Below are positions 1-8,469 of a stretch of 28,232 nt of DNA, piece by piece. Position 1 is the stretch's first letter, and every line of letters starts with the position of its first letter. The translations under genes were made by a program, and so were the position numbers. The notes beneath the pieces are model-generated. The model made no database searches. It was given only the letters and a program-made list of their open reading frames with translations, and was not told the DNA's origin. This stretch comes from Anaerolineae bacterium (GTDB lineage: Bacteria > Chloroflexota > Anaerolineae > JAFGEY01). Location: assembly GCA_016929205.1 (NCBI GenBank), contig JAFGJF010000109.1, forward strand, positions 1-28,232, written 5' to 3'.

Positions 1-248
1 CGCGGCAGGCGCTGCACCCAGTTGGCGGTGAACAACTGCGGCACCAGCCAGCCCATGGCCGAAATCATGGACAGGATGCCGATCGCCACCTTGCTGTCGG
101 TGAGCCGGCTGACGTACAGCGGCAGGATGGTCGCCGAAGCGATAAAACTCGATCCGCACCAAAAAAAGGCCCCGTCAAAGGCGTTGACAATGAAATTAAA
201 GCGGAAATTGCGCCGGACTTGTTGTTCAAGAGTGAGTTCGGTTGACAT
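1..248 (-). CDS. MFS transporter, N-terminal part (runs off left edge)
   Basis: An open frame of 82 codons starts at an ATG (248-246) and continues past the left edge of the window. The start reads MSTELTLEQQVRRNFRFNF and is followed by two hydrophobic stretches separated by the short loop PLYVSRLTDSK. That loop and the following SKVAIGILSMISAMGWLVPQ helix look like the TM1-loop-TM2 region of a major facilitator superfamily permease. The substrate cannot be told from this piece. No good Shine-Dalgarno precedes the ATG. A well-formed minus-strand promoter lies about 120 bases upstream. The call as MFS is by family resemblance of the first two helices only; another polytopic transporter is possible. 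Confidence 0.6.
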   Translation of the reverse strand, partial: MSTELTLEQQVRRNFRFNFIVNAFDGAFFWCGSSFIASATILPLYVSRLTDSKVAIGILSMISAMGWLVPQLFTANWVQRLP

Positions 249-370
249 AAAAGCAAATCCAATGTGTTTGCCAGCGCTGCTGGACCAAGGTGGCTCACGG
301 ATTGGCACGGACGCACGCGGATACCAGCTCGGGCAAACAAGCGACAGTGTTGTTTAAAATGACCTGGGTA

Positions 371-398
371 ATTGTAATCGAACTCGGGCTGGTGTCAA
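371..398 (-). promoter_or_regulatory. Sigma70-type promoter for the MFS gene
   Basis: On the minus strand a perfect TTGACA (398-393) is followed after 16 bases by TACAAT (376-371, 5 of 6 to consensus). It points toward the transporter start at 248 and implies a leader of roughly 115 bases. Sequence match only. Confidence 0.5.
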
Positions 399-505
399 GT
401 AGTGGTGGTGTCCAGAAAAAGCATTATCTCGGTCGCTTGGTCTGAATCGCCAAATGCAGACTCCCCTTGTCGGGTTTAGAAAGAATAGGCAACCAGGGCC
501 AGATG

Positions 506-514
506 TGGTACAAT
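506..514 (+). promoter_or_regulatory. Possible extended -10 promoter for the membrane subtilase
   Basis: The + strand carries TGGTACAAT, an extended -10 element (TGn plus TACAAT), about 107 bases upstream of the subtilase ATG. No convincing -35 hexamer is present at the usual distance. The rest of the 372-base divergent intergenic region (249-620) shows no gene that I can support. Confidence 0.3.
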
Positions 515-620
515 TCAAATCAAGCCAGATTTTCATTGTCCTCAGCAGATTCAAAATGGCGATAGAGGGAGTGCAAAATCCCCATTCTCGGCCTGAATCG
601 GCTGATATCGAGGAGGAAAA

Positions 621-3023
621 ATGAACGATCAACAAGATAAACACGCTTCCTCAAATCGCGACTGGGCCGGATTGATCGTGGCGGTACTGCTCTTTGCCTG
701 GATCCACATTGTCACCTGGATCATCCACGCTCTCACCTGGACCATAGAGCAGTTTCTCATCGTCGCTGGTATCGATTGGCCGTGGTGGATCTGGCCTGCC
801 GTCGCCCTGGCCCACGTGGCACTGACCGCCGTGCCGCTGCTGCCACTGGCCTGGTTCTGGCGGCGGGCACGCTACCGCGCCGTGTTCCAGACCTGGACGC
901 TGGCGGCGCTGTACGTACTCTGCCTAGCACCGGCACGATTGGCCGCGGTCAACCGCGCACAACTGGCGGCACTGCTGCAAATCCTGGGCCAGGCAGCCTA
1001 CGTGCTGGCGCTCACCGGACTGTTGTGGTTTCGCCAGCGGCAAGGCCAGGCCGGGTTCGTCCGCCCCAAGCGCCTGTACCTGCCCGCCGTCGCATTGGCC
1101 GTGCTGACTGGCTGGGCCTGGTTGGCCTGGGGCGCGTTCGGCTCGGGCGTCGACACGCTGCTCAACCTGATCTCGGCGGCGCTGCTGGGATTGAGCTCGG
1201 GGTTGATTTTCGGGCATTTTTTGCTCGATCCCCTCGAAGCGACGGGCAACGGGCCGGGATGGAACATAGCCCTGGGCGGCGCGACGATCGATGCCAGCCT
1301 GGCCCTGATGGGGTCGGCGCTCGGTTTTAACGGGCAGCAACTGCTGCTGCTCTTGATCCTGCCTGCGCTTGGCTGGGCGTTGACCGCCCTCACCCGCCTG
1401 GGACGAGAACGTCCGGCAAGTGGCTGGTTGGCGCTGGGGTTGGCCGTCGCCCTGGCTGCCGCCGCGCCGATGCTGTGGGTTGACCCGGACGAACTGGCGT
1501 TGGTGCTCAACCTGGAGACACACGACGTGTTAACCTGGAGCCTGTATGCCTCGATCGTCACCGTCGCCACCGGCCTGGCACTCGGGCTGATCGGGTGGGT
1601 TTTTCGCCGCCGGCTGCCGGCCTGGAAAAATCGCACCGCCTGGGGTGTCGCCACACTTGTGCTGAGCGCGATTGTGCTGCTGATCTATTTGATCGCCGGG
1701 CAGCCCGGGTTCTACGGTGAGCGGCTGTATGTGATCATGGCCGACCAGGCTGACCTTTCCGCTGCCGCCCAGATCGATGACTATGCGAATCGACGTCAAG
1801 TTGTCTACGACGAGTTGGTGGAGCATGCCAACAGCACGCAAGCCGGCATCCGCAAAACGCTCGACCTGCTGCGGATCGACTATACTCCCTATTACCTGGT
1901 CAATGCCCTGGAAGTGAACGCCGGGCCGTTGATCCGCCTGTGGCTGTCCACCCGCCCGGAGGTCGACCGCGTGCTCGACAGTCCCAGGCTGCGCCCCCTT
2001 CCCGCTCCCGTACCCCCTTCCCACGGCAGCGAGAGCGCTCCCACCACAGTGCCCTGGAACGTGCAGTTAATCGGCGCCGACCGGGTCTGGCGCGAGTTTG
2101 GCGCGACCGGACAGGGGATCGTCATCGGCCAATCCGACTCGGGTGCGCAGCTCGATCACCCCGAATTTGCCGGCGCCTACCGGGGCAAGGGGGGCAATCA
2201 CGATTATAACTGGTACGATCCCTGGAACCACACCACCCAGCCGACCGACGTCGGCGGGCACGGCTCGCACACCCTGGGATCGATCCTGGGACAAAACACG
2301 GGCATCGCGCCGGGCGCAGAATGGTACGGCTGCACCAACCTGGCCCGCAACCTGGCCAACCCGGCGCTGTATCTCGACTGCATGCAGTTTATGCTCGCTC
2401 CCTTTCCGCTGGACGGCGACCCGCTGGCCGACGGCAAACCGGAACTGGGTGCGCACGTGATCAACAACTCGTGGGGCTGCCCCGACATCGAAGGCTGCGA
2501 TCCCAATGCCCTGGTCGATGCGGTGCGCGCGCTGCGCGCGGCAGGCGTGTTTGTCGTCGCTTCTGCCGGGAATGAAGGCAGCCAGTGCGGCAGTGTCGAC
2601 TCGCCGCTGGCGCTGTACGACGACGCCTTTTCGGTCGGGGCGGTCGACGCGCAAGGCACATTGGCCTTTTTCAGCAGCCGGGGGCCGGTCGATGCCGATG
2701 GCAGCAACCGCGTCAAACCGGACATCCTGGCTCCCGGCGTGGACGTGCTCTCGGCCTACCCCGGCAGCACCTACTATACCGCCAGTGGCACGTCGATGGC
2801 CGGGCCGCACGTCGTCGGCGTGGTCGCCCTGATCTGGTCGGCAAATCCCGACCTGATCGGCGACATTGACCGCACGGAGCAGATCATCATCGAGACCGCA
2901 CAACCGTACGACTATGCCTTGCACGGCGTGCCCACCTGCGGGGATGTGGCAAGAACGCCGGACAACGCCGTCGGATATGGCATCATCGACGCGTACGCGG
3001 CGGTGAAAATGGCGTTGGAGTAG
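621..3023 (+). CDS. Polytopic membrane protein fused to subtilisin-like (S8) serine protease
   Basis: The protein has 800 aa. The start is fixed by AGGAGG at 611-616, four bases before the ATG. Residues ~15-360 hold about eleven hydrophobic segments rich in Trp and Leu. Residues ~368-470 (YVIMADQADLSAA onward) resemble an inhibitor I9-type propeptide. Residues ~490-795 are a peptidase S8 domain. The catalytic residues are D506 in QSDSGAQLDHPEF, H547 in GGHGSHTLG and S725 in SGTSMAGPHVVG. The oxyanion Asn is expected in ASAGNEG. All three triad motifs are intact, so an active endopeptidase is likely, probably with the protease domain outside the membrane. Most S8 proteases have only a signal peptide, so the large N-terminal membrane domain is unusual. 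There is no clear operon partner: the next gene starts about 107 bases downstream behind its own promoter. Substrate unknown. Confidence 0.9.
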   Translation: MNDQQDKHASSNRDWAGLIVAVLLFAWIHIVTWIIHALTWTIEQFLIVAGIDWPWWIWPAVALAHVALTAVPLLPLAWFWRRARYRAVFQTWTLAALYVLCLAPARLAAVNRAQLAALLQILGQAAYVLALTGLLWFRQRQGQAGFVRPKRLYLPAVALAVLTGWAWLAWGAFGSGVDTLLNLISAALLGLSSGLIFGHFLLDPLEATGNGPGWNIALGGATIDASLALMGSALGFNGQQLLLLLILPALGWALTALTRLGRERPASGWLALGLAVALAAAAPMLWVDPDELALVLNLETHDVLTWSLYASIVTVATGLALGLIGWVFRRRLPAWKNRTAWGVATLVLSAIVLLIYLIAGQPGFYGERLYVIMADQADLSAAAQIDDYANRRQVVYDELVEHANSTQAGIRKTLDLLRIDYTPYYLVNALEVNAGPLIRLWLSTRPEVDRVLDSPRLRPLPAPVPPSHGSESAPTTVPWNVQLIGADRVWREFGATGQGIVIGQSDSGAQLDHPEFAGAYRGKGGNHDYNWYDPWNHTTQPTDVGGHGSHTLGSILGQNTGIAPGAEWYGCTNLARNLANPALYLDCMQFMLAPFPLDGDPLADGKPELGAHVINNSWGCPDIEGCDPNALVDAVRALRAAGVFVVASAGNEGSQCGSVDSPLALYDDAFSVGAVDAQGTLAFFSSRGPVDADGSNRVKPDILAPGVDVLSAYPGSTYYTASGTSMAGPHVVGVVALIWSANPDLIGDIDRTEQIIIETAQPYDYALHGVPTCGDVARTPDNAVGYGIIDAYAAVKMALE

Positions 3024-3052
3024 TTGCGAAACAAGATGCATTGATGTATACT
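3024..3052 (+). promoter_or_regulatory. Candidate sigma70 promoter of the restriction-modification operon
   Basis: TTGCGA (3024-3029) and TATACT (3047-3052) are separated by exactly 17 bases, starting one base after the subtilase stop codon. The element lies 78 bases ahead of the restriction endonuclease ATG and would let the three-gene operon be expressed independently of the upstream gene. Confidence 0.4.
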
Positions 3053-3129
3053 GGCTACACTCGATAGTCCAACGGATAAGCCGCCAAGGCGCACACCAAT
3101 TCACTTGAGCAACTCACAAAAAGGACCTG

Positions 3130-3852
3130 ATGCAAGATATGACGAATCGACCATCCTGGAATCATCTCGCAGAGCGTATTTCCACAGCCGTTGCCCATTA
3201 CTGGACTGTCCGCGCGCACCAACGCGACGCTCAAGAACAAAGTGGCAGTTCAGATCAAGGCGCAAGAAGCGCAGTAACGGGCGGCGCACAGATGGATGGT
3301 TTCATAGACTTGTTCTGCCAAGTGCTTTGCGAAACAGGCATTGACGAGCGCTTGATTTTCCAAAAGAGAAGACTCGACCTACCTGGCTATTTCCGCCCAA
3401 CAAAGGAATGGGACTTGCTCGTGATCCAAGATGACCTGCTCATCGCTGCTCTTGAAGCCAAATCTCAAGCCGGCCCTTCCTTTGGCAACAATTTTAACAA
3501 CCGGACAGAAGAGGCAATGGGAAGTGCACTCGATCTTTGGACCGCGTTTAGGCAAGGTGCGTTCAACGAGAATACACAACCCTTTTTAGGATACTTTTTT
3601 ATGCTGGAAGACTGTGAAGCATCACGACGGCCGGTTAGCGCACGAGAACCTCATTTCAAGGTTTTTCCCGAATTTGTTGGCGCTTCATATGCACAACGAT
3701 ACGAATTGTTCTGTCGCAAGCTGGTGATGGAACGCCATTATTCGACCACTGCATTCATCACCTCCGAGCGTGACTCCGGCTTGGAGGGTGTATATTGTGA
3801 ACCGGCTGCAGATTTGACCTTGTTGTCATTCTTGCGCAAGCTCGTTGCCTAG
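3130..3852 (+). CDS. XhoI/PaeR7I family type II restriction endonuclease
   Basis: The protein has 240 aa, close to the ~245 aa of XhoI and PaeR7I. A PD-(D/E)XK nuclease core is visible: D95 in KEWDLLV, then E109 and K111 in ALEAK. It is followed by the very characteristic family stretch SFGNNFNNRTEEA and SALDLWTA. The C-terminal block FPEFVGASYAQRYELFCRKL also matches this family. Known members cut C^TCGAG; the specificity here is inferred from the family. The start at ATG 3130 has a weak AAGGA upstream; a second Met three codons later is possible. The methylase follows at once. Local base composition is lower in GC than the flanking genes, which fits acquisition by transfer. Confidence 0.88.
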   Translation: MQDMTNRPSWNHLAERISTAVAHYWTVRAHQRDAQEQSGSSDQGARSAVTGGAQMDGFIDLFCQVLCETGIDERLIFQKRRLDLPGYFRPTKEWDLLVIQDDLLIAALEAKSQAGPSFGNNFNNRTEEAMGSALDLWTAFRQGAFNENTQPFLGYFFMLEDCEASRRPVSAREPHFKVFPEFVGASYAQRYELFCRKLVMERHYSTTAFITSERDSGLEGVYCEPAADLTLLSFLRKLVA

Positions 3853-3862
3853 GTCTTGGCCT

Positions 3863-4780
3863 ATGTCGATTGACGCCCAAGAATTTCAAACTACACATCG
3901 CCTGATTCTAGGCGATGCAAGACATCTCGATTTTATTCCTGATGAGTCGATCCACCTGGTCGTGACATCTCCGCCATATTGGATCCTCAAGCGCTACAAT
4001 GAGACGCCCAATCAACTTGGACACGTCGAGGATTACGAACAGTTTCTGCGGGATCTGTCGCAGGTTTGGACCCACGTCTACCGTATCTTGGTCCCCGGTG
4101 GCAGGCTTGTTTGCGTGGTAGGTGACGTCTGTTTATCGAGACGCAAATATGGAAGACACGTTGTCGTCCCGCTACACGCCGACATTTGTGTGACCTGCCG
4201 CAAGATCGGATTCGACAACCTCAACCCGATTATCTGGCACAAAATCTCAAATGCCAGCTATGAGGTATCCAATGGAAGCCGGTTTCTTGATAAGCCCTAT
4301 GAACCCAACGCCATCATCAAAAATGACATCGAGTTCATCCTGATGCAAAGAAAGCCCGGCGGGTATCGCAGCCCTACGCCCGAACAACGGGAGGCGAGTC
4401 GAATCAGCAAAAAAGATTTTCACACGTGGTTCCAGCAATTTTGGAACCTGTCTGGGGCATCGACGCGCAAGCATCCGGCTCCGTTTCCGCTCGAGCTCGC
4501 CAACAGGCTGGTACGCATGTTTTCCTTTCACGGAGATACAGTTCTCGATCCATTTGCCGGCACGGGCACAACCATGATCGCCGCTTTGAGAGCCAATCGG
4601 AACAGCATTGGGCTCGATATTGACGCCGAATACTGTCGAATGGCGGCGAGAAGGCTCAAAACCGAAGCGTCCAACATGTTTTATAACGCCCATCCAATTT
4701 TCTTCAAGAGTGTGACCGATGAGAGTGGGGCCACGGTCCTTGCTGAAGAAAAGGCCCAGTACGTTACCAAGGATCAATGA
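3863..4780 (+). CDS. Type II DNA methyltransferase, beta class (N4-cytosine or N6-adenine)
   Basis: The protein has 305 aa from ATG 3863; an in-frame TTG at 3845 would overlap the nuclease gene but adds only a poorly conserved MPRSWP. Motif IV, TSPPYW (residues 35-40), precedes the SAM-binding motif I, DPFAGTGTT (229-237). This order defines the beta class of the N6_N4_Mtase family. LVPGGRLVCVVGD (77-89) is the usual motif VI-like strand. SPPY is most often seen in N4-cytosine enzymes, but the modified base cannot be settled by sight. Directly downstream of the XhoI-like nuclease, it is its cognate protective methylase. At least five CTCGAG sites occur in this window (4490, 11814, 12280, 17425, 25285), one inside this gene, so protection would be needed if the nuclease is active. 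Confidence 0.88.
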   Translation: MSIDAQEFQTTHRLILGDARHLDFIPDESIHLVVTSPPYWILKRYNETPNQLGHVEDYEQFLRDLSQVWTHVYRILVPGGRLVCVVGDVCLSRRKYGRHVVVPLHADICVTCRKIGFDNLNPIIWHKISNASYEVSNGSRFLDKPYEPNAIIKNDIEFILMQRKPGGYRSPTPEQREASRISKKDFHTWFQQFWNLSGASTRKHPAPFPLELANRLVRMFSFHGDTVLDPFAGTGTTMIAALRANRNSIGLDIDAEYCRMAARRLKTEASNMFYNAHPIFFKSVTDESGATVLAEEKAQYVTKDQ

Positions 4781-5517
4781 AAAACTCGACTCCCCGGGCC
4801 TTTGCCGCTGGTCTGATACTCGTCATAGCCGGTCTTTGCTTTCTCAATGCCTGGTTTTCCGGTCCCATCCATGCTGGCTCGCTGGTGTTGCCGGCGCTTT
4901 TGGCATTCTTCAGCCTGGCATTGCTGTTTTTCGCAATCAGAATGCGCGGGGAAAAATCGCGCTGGGCACATCTTGGGGTCACGCTGGCCGCATTTCTGGC
5001 TATGCCTTGCGCCCTCGCATTAGTAGCCTTTGGCTGCGTATACATTGTTTTTACCCAACCCAGTTCGCATCCTTCAGACAATCAAATGTTTGACAACTAT
5101 GTCCAACACGAAGCCGAGTTCAATCACCTTGTCCAGATCCTCATCGACGAAAAAGAATTTGGCTTTGTTTCTGCCTCTGGAAATGGGCAGTGTCAAAGCA
5201 CCCCAGAACAAGAATGGATCGAGGGCACAGACGATCCGAAATGTGCCGAATACGTCCGCTTGCTCGATCAACTTGGGATGGCCGAAGGGGACTGCCGCTA
5301 TTCCCAAGCTTGCGTATTCCGCATATCGGCAGAGGGGGCTTTTCTTCGCGGTACATACAAGGGATACATTTACACAAAGCAATCACCAGTACCGCCGGGA
5401 ACGATTGTCGATGACACGCAAGCAAAAGGGGTATCGATGCCGCGCTACAAACCTGTCAGGGACAACTGGTATATTTACTATAGTTCATATCCCGTCGGTT
5501 TGGCAGGATATGATTGA
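4777..5517 (+). CDS. Small membrane protein of unknown function, coupled to the methylase
   Basis: The protein has 246 aa and I do not recognise it. Three hydrophobic helices lie at about residues 8-28, 33-55 and 65-92. A soluble tail of about 150 residues follows, with four Cys (in GQCQS, PKCAEY, GDCRY and QACVF) that could form disulfides if the tail is outside the cell. Its ATG overlaps the methylase stop as ATGA (4777-4780), so it is almost certainly translated with the restriction-modification genes. Such a partner is not a standard part of an XhoI-type system. It may be an accessory, or a cargo gene brought in with the pair. Confidence 0.75.
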   Translation: MKNSTPRAFAAGLILVIAGLCFLNAWFSGPIHAGSLVLPALLAFFSLALLFFAIRMRGEKSRWAHLGVTLAAFLAMPCALALVAFGCVYIVFTQPSSHPSDNQMFDNYVQHEAEFNHLVQILIDEKEFGFVSASGNGQCQSTPEQEWIEGTDDPKCAEYVRLLDQLGMAEGDCRYSQACVFRISAEGAFLRGTYKGYIYTKQSPVPPGTIVDDTQAKGVSMPRYKPVRDNWYIYYSSYPVGLAGYD

Positions 5518-5604
5518 GACATGGAGATTGTGTATTAGGCGCCCCGAAGGCTGGGCTGGGAGCGGTGAAGGGGGTTGTCACCGGGACACGGATTGTGCCT
5601 TAGG

Positions 5605-5647
5605 TCGCCCCGTCCCTGGGGCGACGAACGTCGAATGGGGTGCCCCA
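5605..5647. repeat. Two adjacent palindromes (stem-loops) upstream of the DinB-like gene
   Basis: TCGCCCC (5605-5611), a six-base loop and GGGGCGA (5618-5624) form a perfect 7-bp stem. Eleven bases later TGGGG-TG-CCCCA (5636-5647) is a second palindrome. There is no T-run, so a classical intrinsic terminator is unlikely. It may be a dispersed palindromic repeat or an mRNA processing element between two genes. Confidence 0.45.
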
Positions 5648-5681
5648 AAGCGAAACGATCATCACAGACAAGGAGCGAAAG

Positions 5682-6119
5682 ATGAACAAGGCATTTTCCG
5701 ACACACTTGAACGGGTCCACCAACTGTTTCGCACCTGTCCCGATCCCAACAAGCAGGAAAACGAGGACGGCTGGTCGATCAAGGAGGTGCTGGGCCATTT
5801 GCTTGATTCGTTGAGCAACAATCACCAGCGCCTGGCGAGGTACAACCCGCAAGGCGACCTCGCTTTCCCAGCCTACGACCAGGTGATATTTGTTCGGCGG
5901 GGCAATTATCGAGCCTTTGATTTCGACAGCCTGCTATCGCTGTGGTATGGCTATAACAAGCTCCTCATGCACATCGTCGCCAGCATTCCGCCCGACGAGA
6001 TGGGATCGACGATCACCGTGGGCAGCCGGCCGACGGTGACCATCGCCCAACTGGTCAAAGACTATTTTGCCCACATCGAGATCCACGAAAAACAGGTGCG
6101 GCGGATCATCGCTGCCTAG
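5682..6119 (+). CDS. DinB/DfsB-like four-helix protein
   Basis: The protein has 145 aa. The start at ATG 5682 is supported by AAGGAG at 5670-5675; an in-frame GTG at 5640 would add 14 unlikely residues and run through the palindrome. The sequence is four-helix, with EDGWSIKEVLGHLLDS near the N-terminus and DYFAHIEIHEKQVRRI at the C-terminus. These give the three His (GHLLDS, AHIEIHE) expected of the metal site in the DinB_2 family. Some DinB superfamily members use mycothiol or bacillithiol as thiol donors; the substrate here is unknown. It appears to be a single gene between two intergenic repeat regions. Confidence 0.75.
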   Translation: MNKAFSDTLERVHQLFRTCPDPNKQENEDGWSIKEVLGHLLDSLSNNHQRLARYNPQGDLAFPAYDQVIFVRRGNYRAFDFDSLLSLWYGYNKLLMHIVASIPPDEMGSTITVGSRPTVTIAQLVKDYFAHIEIHEKQVRRIIAA

Positions 6120-6168
6120 AGTCGATGCCAAGTACGACCTGGTAGTTAACCACACTCGTTTCGACTGC

Positions 6169-6226
6169 TCGTAGTCATGGCTTCAGCCGCCCTTATGGCA
6201 AACAAACGACCAAGTCGTCACTACGA
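6169..6226. repeat. Imperfect palindromic intergenic repeat (MITE/REP-like)
   Basis: The ends TCGTAGT (6169-6175) and ACTACGA (6220-6226) are perfect inverted copies. The inner arms (ATGGCTTCAGCC against GACCAAGTCGTC) pair imperfectly around a central loop. The size and ends resemble the short palindromic repeats common between genes in Chloroflexota genomes. That resemblance is from memory and not checked. Confidence 0.45.
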
Positions 6227-6330
6227 ACTCGCCATTACACCTGTGGCCGAGTACCAGTTACACGGGATTCACCAGATTTGCAGGACGGACAGGATGTCCA
6301 GCTTTTTTTGCGGCAAGGAGTTGTCAAACG

Positions 6331-8421
6331 ATGAACCATTCGCCTCACTCCAGGCGATTCTATCCCGGAGCACGTCTATTTCTCATCGTTGGCTTGTTTG
6401 TCTCTCTGTCCGGCTGCCGACAGCCCTCGCCGACGCCGGCCCCGCAGCCGACGGATACGCCATTGCCCACAGCGGCAACGCCGCCCACCGCTGCCGCCAT
6501 CCTGCCGACGCCGATCCCCATCCCCCGCCCCGTCACATCCGGGCAAATCGCCCCCAAGATCGGCGTCGACCTGGGCGGCGTGGGCGACCGCGCGCTCGAA
6601 TTCGTCGACGTGGCGAGGACACTGCGCCGTTGGGAACGGATCGAGGCCGATAGCTGCGGCGAGGATGACGACGCCTGCCGCTACGCGCCGCTCAACGAAA
6701 ACGGTTGGCCGACAAGCGACACGCGCGCCGTCTTTTTCGATTTCCGGCCGTTTGGCGCGTGGTGGAGCGCCGACCAGGCCCAATGCCCGCTCTGCCAGGA
6801 CGGCAACTATCAAATCGACGTCAGCGGCACGTACAGGCTGTCGTTCACCGGCCGGGCTGCACTGATCGCGGTCGAAAGCACGACCCGCTTTGAAAACCAA
6901 CACTATGACGAGGCCACGAACACGACCACGGCCGATGTCATCGTGCCCGAGGGCAAGGCGCTGCTCTTTGTCGGCTTTACCGACACGCGCCGCGCGCCGG
7001 ATGCCGAGCCGAACAGCGGCATCGGCAACGTGCGCCTGATCCGGCCCGGTTTTGATCCCAATACGGACGAGACATTCACGCCGTGGATCCTGGAAGCGGT
7101 GCGCCCCTTTGATACGCTGCGCTTTATGAACTGGGTCGGCGGCAACAACGTCGATCCTGGCTACGAAGCGGACGACAACACGCTGGACTGGTCGGAGCGT
7201 AACCTGCCGCAGATGCGCCAGAACCAGGGCGAGGGCGTGGCTTGGGAAGTGGTGATCGAGCTGGCCAATCTGAGCGGCAAAAACATCTGGATCAACGTTC
7301 CCATCCACGCCAGCGACGATTACGTGCTTGGGTTGGCCAACCTGCTCTCCAAACAACTCGATCCCCGGACGACGATTTACATCGAGTCGAGCAACGAGGT
7401 CTGGAACCCGCTGTTCAGCCAGCATCACTACAATGCTATGGCGGCTGAGGCCGAGGTCGCCGCCGGCGATTCGCCGCTCGACAACGATGGCTCGACGCTG
7501 CCCGGACAGTGGGCGCAGCGCCGCCACGTCAAGCGGCTGGTCGAGATCAGCAACCTGTTTCGCGCCGTCTTTGGCAACGAGGCGATCAACAGCCGCATCC
7601 GGGTGATCCACTCCTGGTGGTCGATCGAGCCGGGTGCCTATCGCTCGCAGTTGCAGTGGGCGGAAAAAACGTACGGACCGCCGAACCAATACTTTTACGC
7701 CGTTGCCGCCGCAGGCTATTTCAACATCGAAGGGATCGACAACAGCGCCTCGCTCGACGACGTGCTGTCCCGGCTGGAACGCAGCAGCCGCGACCAGGCA
7801 CGCGGGTACCGGGCGCAACTGCAGCAGGTCGCCGACGAATTCGGCCTCCAGCACGCCATGTACGAAGGCGGCCCCGACACCGCCGGGCCGCTGCAATGGG
7901 ACCGCGACACGCAACTGCTGCTGAACACCATCGACGCCCACCGTGACCCGAAGATGAAGGACCTGATCCTGTACGATCTGTGGAACAACTGGTACGCGCA
8001 CCCCCAGGTGCAGGGGGATATGTTTATCTATTTCACCCTGCAAAGCGCGTACAGCCGCTGGGGGATGTGGGGGCTGACCGAGGACATCACCGACCTGCAC
8101 ACGCCCAAATTCCAGGCTATCACCGACCTGGTTGGAATCACCCACTCCGTCCCCCCCGCGCCGCCCGGGCTGATCGCCAAAGCGCTGCCAGACGGCACGG
8201 TCTACCTGGCCTGGGAAGCGAGTTTTGGCGCCCAATCGTACACGGTCAGGCGCGGCGAAAATGAAAGCGGGCCGTTCACGGCGATCGGCACCGGGCTGAC
8301 CGACACGGTTTTCATCGACGCCGACGCGAGCAGCCACGAAACCAGCTATTACCTCGTCACGGCGGCAAATGAACAGGGGAAAAGCGGGGAATCGAGGGCG
8401 GTCGGGGTGACAAGCGAATAG
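6331..8421 (+). CDS. Secreted lipoprotein, putative clan GH-A glycoside hydrolase with C-terminal FN3
   Basis: The protein has 696 aa, with AAGGAG at 6315-6320 ten bases before the ATG. The N-terminus is a lipoprotein signal with lipobox LSGC (C29), followed by a Pro/Thr-rich linker to about residue 65. The body resembles TIM-barrel proteins annotated as cellulose-binding or GH-A-like. It has SSNEVWN with E356 as the likely acid/base, and AMYEGGPDT with E512 as the likely nucleophile. Residues ~608-696 (PPAPPGLIAKALPDG to the end) form a fibronectin type III domain. It would sit on the cell surface and act on an extracellular glycan; the linkage is not predictable. A long open frame on the opposite strand (6376-8433) is a GC-driven shadow. 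It is separated from the downstream nitrilase by 48 bases. Confidence 0.75.
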   Translation: MNHSPHSRRFYPGARLFLIVGLFVSLSGCRQPSPTPAPQPTDTPLPTAATPPTAAAILPTPIPIPRPVTSGQIAPKIGVDLGGVGDRALEFVDVARTLRRWERIEADSCGEDDDACRYAPLNENGWPTSDTRAVFFDFRPFGAWWSADQAQCPLCQDGNYQIDVSGTYRLSFTGRAALIAVESTTRFENQHYDEATNTTTADVIVPEGKALLFVGFTDTRRAPDAEPNSGIGNVRLIRPGFDPNTDETFTPWILEAVRPFDTLRFMNWVGGNNVDPGYEADDNTLDWSERNLPQMRQNQGEGVAWEVVIELANLSGKNIWINVPIHASDDYVLGLANLLSKQLDPRTTIYIESSNEVWNPLFSQHHYNAMAAEAEVAAGDSPLDNDGSTLPGQWAQRRHVKRLVEISNLFRAVFGNEAINSRIRVIHSWWSIEPGAYRSQLQWAEKTYGPPNQYFYAVAAAGYFNIEGIDNSASLDDVLSRLERSSRDQARGYRAQLQQVADEFGLQHAMYEGGPDTAGPLQWDRDTQLLLNTIDAHRDPKMKDLILYDLWNNWYAHPQVQGDMFIYFTLQSAYSRWGMWGLTEDITDLHTPKFQAITDLVGITHSVPPAPPGLIAKALPDGTVYLAWEASFGAQSYTVRRGENESGPFTAIGTGLTDTVFIDADASSHETSYYLVTAANEQGKSGESRAVGVTSE

Positions 8422-8469
8422 CGCAAGCATCAAGCGTCAAACGTCAAGATCAGTAGAGAGTGTGACGGT

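Noticed and set aside
2067..3104. 345-codon minus-strand frame over the subtilase
   Set aside because: It lies opposite the S8 catalytic domain with all three triad motifs; composition is typical of an antisense shadow.
6376..8433. Very long open frame on the minus strand opposite the lipoprotein gene
   Set aside because: Arg/Val/Asp-rich translation without any domain. The + strand frame has a signal, catalytic motifs and a ribosome binding site. High GC keeps antisense frames open.
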